64,000 nt of DNA from Fidelibacterota bacterium (lineage in GTDB: Bacteria; Fidelibacterota; UBA8477; JABMPR01): assembly GCA_018673925.1 (NCBI GenBank), contig JABHBL010000022.1:62001-126000 (forward strand). Reading direction: 5' to 3'. The stretch's first letter is position 1. Each line of letters opens with the position of its first letter. The position numbers were made by a program, and so were the translations under genes. Positions 53,112-62,443 of the stretch are shown one piece after another. Below the pieces are notes generated by a model that worked only from the letters and a program-made list of their open reading frames with translations, was not told the DNA's origin and ran no database searches.

Positions 53112-53561
53112 ATGAATCAATCCTTAAAACAAATAATTCTTATCGTCTTCACATTCGGAATTCTGAATGGCCAATCCCAGATTGAGGGGAATGTTGACTC
53201 ATCCAGTGTTAAAAGTCCCGGTAAAGCGCTCTTATTCTCAGTAATTCCAGGCGGAGGCCAGCTTTATAATCGTCACCCTTTGAAAGCTATTTTGTTTGCT
53301 GGCGCTTTCGCATACTACGGCTATGGATATTCAATTGCTCAACAGGACTATCAGGCTGATCTATCTAGTGAATCACTCCATAGAACCAGGAATGACAAGG
53401 TTTGGATGATGTCATTGATATGGACGCTGAATATTATTGATGCTTATGTTGATGCCCAGCTTTGGGATTTTGGCAAGTATGAAATTGAAGATCAGCAAGA
53501 GATTACAGATGAAAACATGATTAAACCAAAAGAGGCAGGACCAATAGATGACACAGAATAG
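53112..53561 (+). CDS. DUF5683-type membrane protein
   Basis: 149 residues with a signal sequence or first helix (~7-20), then 'GKALLFSVIPGGGQLYNRHPLKAILFAGAFAYYGY', i.e. the PGGGQxYNRxPxKA motif of DUF5683, and a second helix pair to ~'NIIDAYVDAQL'. The family is mostly found in the FCB group and its function is unknown. It overlaps the sodium transporter gene by 14 bp, suggesting translational coupling. Confidence 0.82.
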   Translation: MNQSLKQIILIVFTFGILNGQSQIEGNVDSSSVKSPGKALLFSVIPGGGQLYNRHPLKAILFAGAFAYYGYGYSIAQQDYQADLSSESLHRTRNDKVWMMSLIWTLNIIDAYVDAQLWDFGKYEIEDQQEITDENMIKPKEAGPIDDTE

Positions 53562-54909
53562 AGAATCGTGGGGATCGAAATTTGGATTTATACTGGCTGC
53601 TGCAGGATCTGCAGTTGGGCTGGGAAATATCTGGAAGTTTCCATACATCGCTGGAGAAAACGGGGGAGCTGCCTTCATCTTTGTCTATCTGATCTGTATC
53701 GGTATCATAGGTTTTCCAGTGCTTATCGCTGAAGTACTCATTGGAAGAACAACTCAACGTAATCCCGTTGGTGCTTTCGCAGCACTTACACCCTCGAAAG
53801 CATGGATATCCGTAGGCTTCCTGGGTGTACTTGCTGGATTTATGATTTTGTCATTCTATAGTGTTATTGGCGGCTGGACGATTGGCTATGTGATTGAAAC
53901 CCTGCGAGGTTCACTCTCCAATTTTCAATCACCAGAGGAGGCTGGTGTGTTGTTTGGAACACTTTCTGGCAGTGCAACATGGACTTTAGGGTATCATACC
54001 ATTTTCTTTGCCTTGACCATGTTTATTGTAGTCAGGGGAGTTCAGGGTGGCATTGAGAAATCCAGCAAGATTATGATGCCAATTCTACTTTCGATTCTAG
54101 TTATCCTCATGATTCGTGGGATCACCCTACCTGGTGCTGACAAAGGTTTAGCCTTTCTATTGGTCCCCGATTGGGCAAAAATAAATGGTCAATCCATTCT
54201 CATCGCACTTGGGCATGCATTTTTCACCCTGAGTCTTGGTATGGGCGCAATGATGACCTATGGTAGCTATATGTCCAAGAAGGACAGCGTCATAACTGCT
54301 TCAGCGCAGATTGTCTTTTTGGACACAATCATTGCCATCATGGCCGGTGTCGCCATCTTCACGGCTGTATTCGCTTCAGGACTGAATCCAGCAGCGGGTC
54401 CCGGATTAATATTCCAAACACTCCCTGCGGTCTTTTCTGGTATGACCGGAGGTGTTTACTTTTCTTTTCTCTTTTTCTTATTGCTGGCCATCGCAGCACT
54501 TACATCGGCCATTTCACTTCTGGAAGTGGTAGTGGCATATTTTGTAGATGAGAAGGGTTGGAATCGCAAGGGGGCCGTATTGATTTTCGGTGGATCTATA
54601 TTTTTATTGGGAATTCCTTCAGCGTTGTCATTTAACCTCATGTCAGATGTTACCCTGTTTGGAAAAACATTTTTTGATATCGTTGATTTTATTGCCTCCA
54701 ATATTTTGCTACCATTCGGTGGTTTGATGATAGCTATTTTTGTGGGTTGGGTTTGGACCCGGACATCTGTCATGATTGCGGTGAAAGAGGGAGCAGAGCA
54801 ATTATTTGAAACCTACCCCTGGTTCGAAGGTGTCTGGTTCGTCTTCCTGCGATTTGTGGCTCCAGTACTTATCACATTGGTACTATTAAGCAGTTTAGGT
54901 TTAGTGTAA
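53548..54909 (+). CDS. NSS-family sodium-dependent transporter
   Basis: 453 residues, about eleven helices of the LeuT fold. 'WGSKFGFILAAAGSAVGLGNIWKFPYIAGENGGAAFI', cited here as the AGSAVGLGNIWKFP motif, is the NSS signature forming the sodium and substrate site in helix 1. 'TLSLGMGAMMTYGSYM' (helix 6-8 region) also fits. Bacterial NSS proteins take up amino acids such as tryptophan, leucine or tyrosine. The 455-residue length lacks the long eukaryotic tails. Substrate unknown. Confidence 0.92.
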   Translation: MTQNRESWGSKFGFILAAAGSAVGLGNIWKFPYIAGENGGAAFIFVYLICIGIIGFPVLIAEVLIGRTTQRNPVGAFAALTPSKAWISVGFLGVLAGFMILSFYSVIGGWTIGYVIETLRGSLSNFQSPEEAGVLFGTLSGSATWTLGYHTIFFALTMFIVVRGVQGGIEKSSKIMMPILLSILVILMIRGITLPGADKGLAFLLVPDWAKINGQSILIALGHAFFTLSLGMGAMMTYGSYMSKKDSVITASAQIVFLDTIIAIMAGVAIFTAVFASGLNPAAGPGLIFQTLPAVFSGMTGGVYFSFLFFLLLAIAALTSAISLLEVVVAYFVDEKGWNRKGAVLIFGGSIFLLGIPSALSFNLMSDVTLFGKTFFDIVDFIASNILLPFGGLMIAIFVGWVWTRTSVMIAVKEGAEQLFETYPWFEGVWFVFLRFVAPVLITLVLLSSLGLV

Positions 54910-55098
54910 ACTTTCCGAAATAAAATATCCCCGATGGACGTGCATGAACCGATGCGTCCATCTCCGGATAATCCAGTGCATTTAATCATTTAGAATGCAC
55001 CATTGATTCCTATTTTAACAGGTTAATTCTGAATCGATCTTCTCTGGCGGACAGGAATATCCTCCAAATTGATCGTGTATTTATAAAAGGGGTTTATA

Positions 55099-55296
55099 AT
55101 GATCCTCGTAAAAGATAATCGATGTGACTTTTGTGGTACCTGCGTGGCGGTCTGTCCCGTGGATGCCATTGAGTTGCGCGAAGCTGATATATCAATCATA
55201 CATGACACCTGCATAGACTGTGATATCTGTATCTGGGTGTGTCCCATAGATGTGCTTTCCTCCGATGAGAAAAAAGAGGAGGTAAAGCATGACTGA
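55099..55296 (+). CDS. Small 2[4Fe-4S] ferredoxin
   Basis: 65 residues with two clusters of the CxxCxxxCP type: 'CDFCGTCVAVCPV' and 'CIDCDICIWVCPI'. This is a bacterial-type low-potential ferredoxin. An AAGGGG site precedes the ATG. Its end overlaps the start of the geranylgeranyl-reductase-type flavoprotein by 8 bp, which strongly suggests it is that enzyme's electron donor. Confidence 0.93.
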   Translation: MILVKDNRCDFCGTCVAVCPVDAIELREADISIIHDTCIDCDICIWVCPIDVLSSDEKKEEVKHD

Positions 55297-56461
55297 TTTT
55301 GATGTCATTGTAGTTGGTGGTGGACCTGCTGGATCCATGGCTGCCGAAGCTGCAGTAAAAGGTGGAGCCAAGACACTTCTGCTGGAGAAGGATAGAGACA
55401 TTGGTTACCCCGTGCGTTGCGGTGAAGGTGTGGGAGCCCACGGTTTAAAACAATTTATCGAACCAGATCCGCAATGGATAGCTGCTACTATCTCGAAGGT
55501 TCGTATGCGCTCCCCGGACAATACAAAGGTCGATTTCGGGATGAAGGATGCTGGATATATACTCCATCGAAGATTGTTCGATTATGCTTTGGCCAACCGT
55601 GCAGGGCATGCTGGCGCAGAGATCCAGACTCGGGCATATGTGGATGGTCTTATTGTAGAAGACGATATTGTAAAAGGCGTCAAATACCAATACATGGGTG
55701 AAAACAGGGAATTGACGGCAAAGATAGTCATAGCTGCCGACGGTGTAGAATCCAGGGTTGGACGAATGGCCGGGATGCGTACAGCCACCAAACTTAGAGA
55801 TATGGATTCTGGATATCAGGCCACTGTCGGGAACGTTGATATAGATCAGGAAATGATAGATTTCTTTGTAGGGTCTAACTGGGCACCAGGTGGATATCTC
55901 TGGATATTTCCAAAGGGGAACGGCATGGCCAATATTGGTCTGGGTGTAAATGGAGCTTTTGCCAAGGATTTTAAAGCGCATGATCTTGCCCATAAGTTCT
56001 TAAAAGAGTTTTTTCCAAAAGCCCGTATTTTGACCAGTGTTTGCGGTGGTATACCCATAGCCAAGACACTGAAAACCATTACTAAGGATGGTATCATGCT
56101 AACTGGAGATGCCGCTAGAATGGTAAACCCCGTAACGGGAGGCGGTATTATCCCAGGTATGGTGGGAGGTCGGATCGCTGGAGAGGTAGCTGCAGCAGCA
56201 TTGCAGACCGGGGATCTAACATCCAATGGTTTTAAAGACTATCCTGCGAGATGGCGAAAAGCCGAGGGGAAAACACACGAAGGTCTCCATCGCGTAGCTG
56301 AGGCAATATTTGAGATCACTGATGAAAAATTGAATAAGATGGCGCACCGTCTGGCAAAGATACCAACTGATGAACTCTCACTTATGAAGATATTCACCGC
56401 CGTTGCACGACAAAAACCATCCATACTGATTGATGTGACCCGCGCCTTTGCAGGCATTTAG
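55289..56461 (+). CDS. Geranylgeranyl reductase family flavoprotein
   Basis: 390 residues. The FAD Rossmann motif 'VIVVGGGPAGSMAAEAAV' is N-terminal, then 'PVRCGEGVG' (conserved Cys of archaeal-type reductases), 'AADGVESRVGR', 'PGGYLWIFPKG' (the conserved YxWxFP motif of the family) and 'LTGDAARMVNPVTGGGI'. The family saturates isoprenoid double bonds in archaeal lipids, chlorophyll tails or menaquinone side chains. With the adjacent ferredoxin this is a complete reductase pair. In a bacterium the likely target is a quinone side chain or another polyprenyl lipid. A GAGGAGG site precedes the start. Confidence 0.92.
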   Translation: MTDFDVIVVGGGPAGSMAAEAAVKGGAKTLLLEKDRDIGYPVRCGEGVGAHGLKQFIEPDPQWIAATISKVRMRSPDNTKVDFGMKDAGYILHRRLFDYALANRAGHAGAEIQTRAYVDGLIVEDDIVKGVKYQYMGENRELTAKIVIAADGVESRVGRMAGMRTATKLRDMDSGYQATVGNVDIDQEMIDFFVGSNWAPGGYLWIFPKGNGMANIGLGVNGAFAKDFKAHDLAHKFLKEFFPKARILTSVCGGIPIAKTLKTITKDGIMLTGDAARMVNPVTGGGIIPGMVGGRIAGEVAAAALQTGDLTSNGFKDYPARWRKAEGKTHEGLHRVAEAIFEITDEKLNKMAHRLAKIPTDELSLMKIFTAVARQKPSILIDVTRAFAGI

Positions 56462-56532
56462 ATCCATCAATATTAGAAAGCACAGGAAGAATTGATCACA
56501 ACACACACAATCACCATAGCGGGAAATCTCGC

Positions 56533-59400
56533 ATGAGTTTTTCAGACTATTTACAAGGAATTGGTCTCGGAACGTTTGTTTCATTTGATCTTGAGACTAC
56601 TGGTCTTGACCCCAAAGTAGATTTCGTTATTGAATTTGGGGCCGTCAAAGTTGTTAATGGCGTCGCTACAGAACGCTACCAACAGTTTATCAAACCTCCA
56701 GTGAGAATTCCTAAATTCATCACAAAACTCACCGGTATCACCAATGAAATGGTGGCAGACGCTCCCACATTTGAAGAAGTAGTGGATGACCTATACGATT
56801 TCCTGGGGAACCATCCTCTTGTCGCCCATAATATTTACTTCGATCATAATTTTTTAAATGTCAAACGCGAAGCCATAGATGGTATACCTCTCAAAAATCA
56901 ACGCATAGATACTTTGAGTCTGGTGCGTACCCTCAGATACGACATGATCAATCATAAACTGGGGACAGCAGCTGAATTCTACGGTTTGTCCAAAGAAGGT
57001 GCACATCGCGCTGACTATGACGCCGACATGGTTGCAGATATTCTACTCATCTTGATTTCCGAGATGAAACGGCTCTCACCAGATGTCATTAAATCAATTG
57101 TGGATGTCCTTCACGGTACTGATCTGCCGAACGAAGACTTGTATAAGTCAATATTGGAATGGACTGCTACGGGTCGTGCTCTGGAAGAATTGGATGAATA
57201 TCCTCGAATCCCCTTACCACAGAGACCGAATATCCGTCATTCTACCACAGAAGGCGGCTATCCTGATCTTGATCAAATATTTTCTGATGAGGGTTTGCTG
57301 TCAGAGCATCTTGATGGATATGAACCACGCGAAACTCAGGTGACGCTTGCCCATGATATTCAGTATGCCATGCGCAATGATGAGTTTCTCATGGGTGAAG
57401 CTGGGACAGGTATAGGGAAAAGTCTAGCCTATACTATTCCTGCTGTTTTGACCCGGCATGAGCTCAAAGAAGACGAGCCTATATTTATCAGTTGCAACAC
57501 CAAGAATTTGCAGGATCAACTTTTCCATAAGGAAATCCCTTTTATTCAGGAGAAGCTTGGCTTACCAGTTCGAGCTCTACTCCTTAAGGGGCGGAACAAT
57601 TACATCTGCAAAACAAAATGGCAACGTGCCTTGCGAGATGTGAGCTGGCGATTTAGTCGTCGAGAAAAGGAAGCACTGCAAACCCTGGTGGTCTGGGCAC
57701 ATGAAACACCCACAGGTGATATTGATGAGCACAATGGTTTTCATACCGTAGGGAATGCACTGGTATGGTCTAAGCTGAACAGCGAACCGGGCTTTTGTAC
57801 TACCAATACATGTGCCCACAATGATTTCTGTTATCTCGGTAAATTGCGTCAGGAATCAGCCAAGGCAGATATCGTTGTGGTCAACCATTCGCTTCTATTA
57901 GCGGATGCTGCAGCGGATCACGCCATTTTGCCCCGTTATCAACGACTCATCGTAGATGAAGCCCATCTGCTTGAAAAAACAGCCTATCAATTCTTTGCAG
58001 CTGAGTTCTCCTACAAGAGTTTGCGAATCCAGATGGATCAGTTGTTTTATAAAGGACGCAACAAAAGTGGTATGTCTATTGAGCTGCGACATCTCTTAGT
58101 TCCAGTTGATGAAAAACAAAAATCCGGGCTTACTACTCAGTTGGATCAGTTGGAGAGCGACATACAAGAGTTTGATAAGACCCTGCTGGCCTTCTTTACC
58201 GAATTCAAAGCAACCAGACAGCGAGATATCGAACGGGCTACATTTACATACAAAGAATTGTATACTGCTGAAAAGGATCCGTTTGCTCCTGTTCGGGGAA
58301 TATGGTACTCAGTCATTACCAGTTTGACCTCACTAAATAATCTGGTAAGAGAGGTGGAGAAATCCCTGGATGATCTGGACGATGATATACTTCCCGGTCT
58401 ATCTGAAATCAGTTCAAGATTTCAGTCCTGGCGTGAGATGATGGTCTACACTCTTGAAATTATGGATAAGCAAGCTGCGGCTGACAATCCAGAATTGATT
58501 TATTGGTTTGAGATTTTGCCAAAGAGCGAAGTCGTCGCAGTAAAATTTGTTCAGGTTCCCCTGGAGATTGGCAAACAAATGCAAGATCGTGTATATGAAG
58601 ATCTAGCATGTGCCATTTTCACGTCCGGTACTTTAAACATTGATGGAAGTTTTAGCTATCTCAAGCAACGTCTCGGTTTGAGAGGTCATGATAGGCTAAA
58701 AGAAATGACCTACCCATCACCTTTCTATTATGAGGACCAGGCCAGGATATTTGTCCCCACATTTATGGGACCCCAAAACGCAGAGAACTACACCATTGAA
58801 GTGCTCTTTCTCCTTGAAAAGATTTGGAAAACACATCCAGTGGGTACCATGATATTATTTACGAGCTATACCATGCTCCTAAACTGGCAGGAAGAACTGG
58901 AAGATCGTATCAAAGGCTCAGGCCGACGCTTACTGGTACAATCGAGTAGAGTATCCAGAATGGATCTAATCAATCAGTTCAGGAAATATCCAGACAGCAT
59001 CCTTCTGGCAACAGATAGTTTCTGGCAGGGAGTGGATATCCGCGGTGATGCGCTTCAACTGCTAGTGATTGCCAAATTACCCTTCCTGGTACCATCAGAT
59101 CCTATCGTTCGTGCCAATAGCGATGCATTGAAAGCTGCTGGCGAGAATGATTTTATGGGCTATAGCGTCCCTGAGGCGGCGATTAAGTACAAACAGGGAG
59201 TCGGGCGGCTCATCCGCAGTACCACTGATTTTGGTGCTATTCTTTCACTTGATGAACGCATATTCACCAAACGTTATGGTGACTATTTTCGCAATTCTAC
59301 ACCTATACCTCATGTCCCTGCGAATTCAGAGAGAGAACTGGTTGACTCCATACGTGCCTGGTACAGATCACATGGAATACAAGATGCCAACACAAATTAA
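56533..59400 (+). CDS. dinG: DnaQ-DinG fusion: exonuclease and XPD-type helicase
   Basis: 955 residues. The N-terminal ~170 residues are a DEDDh exonuclease: 'FDLETTGLD', 'HNIYFDHNF' and 'HRADYDAD'. The rest is a DinG/XPD helicase with Walker A 'GEAGTGIGKS' (~295), four cysteines ('NYICKT', 'GFCTTNTCAHNDFC') for an iron-sulfur cluster, 'VDEAHLLE' (DEAH box) and a C-terminal 'GVGRLIRS' motif VI. Bacillus-type DinG has this same fusion. It likely unwinds and trims DNA or RNA-DNA structures in repair. The start ATG has only a weak SD site. Confidence 0.95.
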   Translation: MSFSDYLQGIGLGTFVSFDLETTGLDPKVDFVIEFGAVKVVNGVATERYQQFIKPPVRIPKFITKLTGITNEMVADAPTFEEVVDDLYDFLGNHPLVAHNIYFDHNFLNVKREAIDGIPLKNQRIDTLSLVRTLRYDMINHKLGTAAEFYGLSKEGAHRADYDADMVADILLILISEMKRLSPDVIKSIVDVLHGTDLPNEDLYKSILEWTATGRALEELDEYPRIPLPQRPNIRHSTTEGGYPDLDQIFSDEGLLSEHLDGYEPRETQVTLAHDIQYAMRNDEFLMGEAGTGIGKSLAYTIPAVLTRHELKEDEPIFISCNTKNLQDQLFHKEIPFIQEKLGLPVRALLLKGRNNYICKTKWQRALRDVSWRFSRREKEALQTLVVWAHETPTGDIDEHNGFHTVGNALVWSKLNSEPGFCTTNTCAHNDFCYLGKLRQESAKADIVVVNHSLLLADAAADHAILPRYQRLIVDEAHLLEKTAYQFFAAEFSYKSLRIQMDQLFYKGRNKSGMSIELRHLLVPVDEKQKSGLTTQLDQLESDIQEFDKTLLAFFTEFKATRQRDIERATFTYKELYTAEKDPFAPVRGIWYSVITSLTSLNNLVREVEKSLDDLDDDILPGLSEISSRFQSWREMMVYTLEIMDKQAAADNPELIYWFEILPKSEVVAVKFVQVPLEIGKQMQDRVYEDLACAIFTSGTLNIDGSFSYLKQRLGLRGHDRLKEMTYPSPFYYEDQARIFVPTFMGPQNAENYTIEVLFLLEKIWKTHPVGTMILFTSYTMLLNWQEELEDRIKGSGRRLLVQSSRVSRMDLINQFRKYPDSILLATDSFWQGVDIRGDALQLLVIAKLPFLVPSDPIVRANSDALKAAGENDFMGYSVPEAAIKYKQGVGRLIRSTTDFGAILSLDERIFTKRYGDYFRNSTPIPHVPANSERELVDSIRAWYRSHGIQDANTN

Positions 59401-59412
59401 AGTGAGACATAT

Positions 59413-60936
59413 ATGATTCTAGATGGTAACTCTTTGTCGCTCGAGGGCATATTTGGAGAGCTTGAAACTCCGACGAAACTATCACTTACTTCGGAATCGA
59501 AACTCCTTGTTCGAAAATCGCGTGAGGTTGTCGAGAACGTTCTAGAGACTGGCAAGACAGTTTATGGTGTGAATACTGGATTTGGCAAACTGGCTAATCA
59601 GAGGATTTCCAGTGATAATTTGCGTCAACTTCAGGTTAATCTGTTGAGAAGTCATGCCGCTGGAACCGGGGGCTACTTGTCTCATAAGACGGTTAGGCTG
59701 ATTCTGCTCCTTAAGATAAATAGTTTACTCAGAGGCTATTCCGGGATCAGACTTGAAGTTATAGAAGCATTGATCGATCTGTATAACAATGATCTCACCC
59801 CCGCCATTAGGGAAAGAGGTAGCGTGGGAGCCAGTGGCGATCTGGCACCACTTGCTGATCTGGCCTTGCCCCTCATCGGGGAAGGTCAATTTCTCATGTC
59901 CGACGGCTCCACAAAACCCGCTTCAGAGATATTGAAACAGACCGGTCTTTCAACCGTGGAGCTAAAAGAAAAAGAAGGCCTCTCCCTCATAAACGGGACA
60001 CAGGTGAGCACCGCTTTTGCTATCGAATCACTAAAAAAGATTAAAGATTTATTTTTTACCATCTCTGCTACAGGGGCTTTTAGCACCGAGGTCATGCTGG
60101 GCACCGATACAGCATTTAGAAAAGAAGTCCAGGAAGCTCGCAACCAGCCGGGACAGGCCTACGCTGGTGAACTTTTATATACTCTCATGGCCGATAGTGG
60201 GTATAGAGATGCTCACCTTGACTGTGATAGAGTTCAGGACTTCTACAGCCTTCGGTGCATGCCTCAAGTTCATGGTTCATGGTATGATCTTATAGTTCAT
60301 ACTGAAAGAATTCTGACACAGGAGGCTAACAGCACCACGGATAACCCGGTAACATTGATTGAAGACAATATTATTGTCTCCGGAGGCAATTTTCATGCAG
60401 CCCCCATTGCGCATACAATGGATTATCTGGCAATAGCCCTTTCAGATGTTGCAGCAATGAGTGAACGGAGGATAGCCGCGTTTCAGGAAACAAGTCAGAG
60501 CAATTTGCCTATGTTTCTTATGCAGGAGGCTGGCTTAAACTCTGGTTTTATGATCGCTCATGTAACTGCAGCAGCATTGGCCAGTGAGAATAAGTCTCTA
60601 AGTCATCCTGCTTCTGTGGATTCTATTCCTACCTCGGCCAATCAGGAAGATCATGTGAGCATGGCCCCAAACGCTGGTCATCAACTCAAACAAATTGTTT
60701 CCAATACTTCAAAAATAATTGCCATTGAACTCATGTGTGATGCTCAAGCAAGGGATTTGAATCCGCAGTATCATCTGGCACCTTGCAGTGAGGCTATTTA
60801 TCAATTGATTCGTAATGAAGTACCTTATCAGGAGGTGGATGGTCCATTGAGTGCTCATATTGAAGCGATACACGGAATGGTTTCTTCTGGAGCCATTGCG
60901 AACATTGTTGAACACCATTTGGAGGCACAGGCATGA
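59413..60936 (+). CDS. hutH: Histidine ammonia-lyase
   Basis: 507 residues. The autocatalytic Ala-Ser-Gly (140-142, in 'GSVGASGDLAPLADL') makes the MIO cofactor. 'GVNTGFGKLAN' and 'LLRSHAAGTG' are family landmarks; the Ser-His pair in the latter is the histidine-lyase type, not the Phe-Leu or His-Leu of phenylalanine or tyrosine lyases. 'QEDHVSMAPNAG' is also typical. It turns histidine into urocanate and ammonia. No hutU, hutI or hutG is in the window, so degradation may be completed elsewhere. Confidence 0.93.
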   Translation: MILDGNSLSLEGIFGELETPTKLSLTSESKLLVRKSREVVENVLETGKTVYGVNTGFGKLANQRISSDNLRQLQVNLLRSHAAGTGGYLSHKTVRLILLLKINSLLRGYSGIRLEVIEALIDLYNNDLTPAIRERGSVGASGDLAPLADLALPLIGEGQFLMSDGSTKPASEILKQTGLSTVELKEKEGLSLINGTQVSTAFAIESLKKIKDLFFTISATGAFSTEVMLGTDTAFRKEVQEARNQPGQAYAGELLYTLMADSGYRDAHLDCDRVQDFYSLRCMPQVHGSWYDLIVHTERILTQEANSTTDNPVTLIEDNIIVSGGNFHAAPIAHTMDYLAIALSDVAAMSERRIAAFQETSQSNLPMFLMQEAGLNSGFMIAHVTAAALASENKSLSHPASVDSIPTSANQEDHVSMAPNAGHQLKQIVSNTSKIIAIELMCDAQARDLNPQYHLAPCSEAIYQLIRNEVPYQEVDGPLSAHIEAIHGMVSSGAIANIVEHHLEAQA

Positions 60937-61463
60937 GAATCCAGAGCAAAACATTCCTTCTATCCCTGATGATGATACTCATCATTGGATGTGCTTCTGA
61001 ATCAGTAAAATATGATCTCCCAAGTGCAGGGACTAGCAAAGCCCCAAAATGGGTTGATACCCATCGAGCAGTTCGAGATACCATTTTTATAGTTATCCAT
61101 TTACCTGAAGAACATTCACTTGATATGGACATTTCTGTACAAAAGGCACAGTCCGAACTGAATCTGGTATTGATGAGTGAAATCGAAGTCATCCTGCGTG
61201 ACTATTGGGAAGAAAAGCAGATTAGTTATTCTGAAGAAGAAGAGTTTCAACTCTTATCAGGACTTCCCATAACACTTGAGCAAATCATGAATCATGTGGA
61301 TGTAACCGATGGCTGGGAGAAAAATGGCGAAGTCTCAATTTTATGTGCACTTGACTATGAGGAGGTTGCGGAGGTGCTCATAGAGGATATGGAAATTGAG
61401 GATCGTGCTTTTCTCTCGTATTTGAAGAGAAGAATGGATGATCTGGCGCAACGCTACCGCTAG
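60933..61463 (+). CDS. Hypothetical lipoprotein
   Basis: 176 residues overlapping hutH by 4 bp (ATGA). The signal peptide ends in lipobox IIGC (Cys20). The mature part is acidic and mostly helical, with no recognised motif ('HAVRDTIFIVIHL' type strands followed by long helices). It is likely exported and lipid-anchored. It precedes obg by 8 bp. Function unknown. Confidence 0.75.
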   Translation: MRIQSKTFLLSLMMILIIGCASESVKYDLPSAGTSKAPKWVDTHRAVRDTIFIVIHLPEEHSLDMDISVQKAQSELNLVLMSEIEVILRDYWEEKQISYSEEEEFQLLSGLPITLEQIMNHVDVTDGWEKNGEVSILCALDYEEVAEVLIEDMEIEDRAFLSYLKRRMDDLAQRYR

Positions 61464-61471
61464 GATAAATA

Positions 61472-62443
61472 ATGAGATTTGTTGATTATGTAAAGATTAA
61501 GGTCATACCGGGCAAAGGCGGAGACGGTATTATTGCTTTTCGTCGGGAAAAATTTGTTCCCAAAGGTGGTCCTGCAGGTGGTAATGGTGGACGAGGCGGT
61601 AGTATCATCCTCAAGGTGGACACTCAACTGCATACACTTCAGGATATTCGTTACCATCGCATTTATAAGGCTAATCGAGGTAAACACGGTGAGGGCAGTC
61701 TCCGTCACGGCAAAAAAGGCGATGATATCACCGTTAAAGTTCCTGCTGGAACCATTGTCAAAGATTTGCATAATGGTGAAGTTGTTGCCGATTTGCAAAT
61801 TGATGGTGAATCCATCGTTGTTGCACAGGGTGGTCGCGGGGGCAGAGGCAATGCCGAATTTGTGACACCAACACACCAGGCTCCCCGTGAGTTTGAACAT
61901 GGTCGAGAAGGTAGGGAACGCGAGCTTGAACTAGAGTTAAAGGTCCTTGCTGATGTGGGATTGGTAGGTTTTCCCAATGCCGGTAAATCTACTTTGTTGT
62001 CCAGAGTTTCACGAGCCAAACCCAAGATTGCAGATTATCCTTTTACTACATTGACGCCAAATCTTGGAATTGTGAAATCTGGAGCCTATTCCAGCTTTGT
62101 TATGGCCGATATTCCTGGACTCATTGAAGGTGCTCACGAAGGAAAGGGTCTTGGAATCCAGTTCTTGAAGCATGTCGAACGTTGTAGTGTGTTGTTGTTT
62201 CTGGTGGATGCCAACGATGAAGATCCTGCTGAATCATATAGACTCCTCTTCGAGGAAGTAAAGAAATATAGCCCTGGACTAATACAGCGGAAGCGGATGC
62301 TGGCCGTTACCAAAATGGACTCCATTGTGGGTGTGCCTAAGATGGCAACCTTCGAACCTGTCGAACTGTTCCCCATTTCCTCCGTCTCAGGAGAGGGACT
62401 TGAGGAATTGATCAAGGCGATTTCAACCAGTATAAGTGAATAA
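61472..62443 (+). CDS. obg: Obg GTPase
   Basis: 323 residues. The glycine-rich Obg fold (~1-155) shows 'KVIPGKGGDGIIAFRREKFVPKGGPAGGNGG' (the GGDG and GGPAGGNGGRGG elements). The GTPase domain follows: G1 'GFPNAGKSTL', G2 'PFTTLTPNLG', G3 'ADIPGLIEGA', G4 'TKMD' and G5 'ISSVSGEG'. The C-terminal OCT domain is absent, as in many non-Firmicute Obgs. It acts on ribosome assembly and stress control. An AGGATAA site lies before the ATG, and its end overlaps dprA by 8 bp. Confidence 0.96.
   Translation: MRFVDYVKIKVIPGKGGDGIIAFRREKFVPKGGPAGGNGGRGGSIILKVDTQLHTLQDIRYHRIYKANRGKHGEGSLRHGKKGDDITVKVPAGTIVKDLHNGEVVADLQIDGESIVVAQGGRGGRGNAEFVTPTHQAPREFEHGREGRERELELELKVLADVGLVGFPNAGKSTLLSRVSRAKPKIADYPFTTLTPNLGIVKSGAYSSFVMADIPGLIEGAHEGKGLGIQFLKHVERCSVLLFLVDANDEDPAESYRLLFEEVKKYSPGLIQRKRMLAVTKMDSIVGVPKMATFEPVELFPISSVSGEGLEELIKAISTSISE

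Noticed and set aside
54925-55000. Two hairpins after the NSS transporter (GATGGACG/CGTCCATC and GTGCATT/AATGCAC)
   Set aside because: Neither has a T-run, so I could not call a terminator; left as unexplained inverted repeats.
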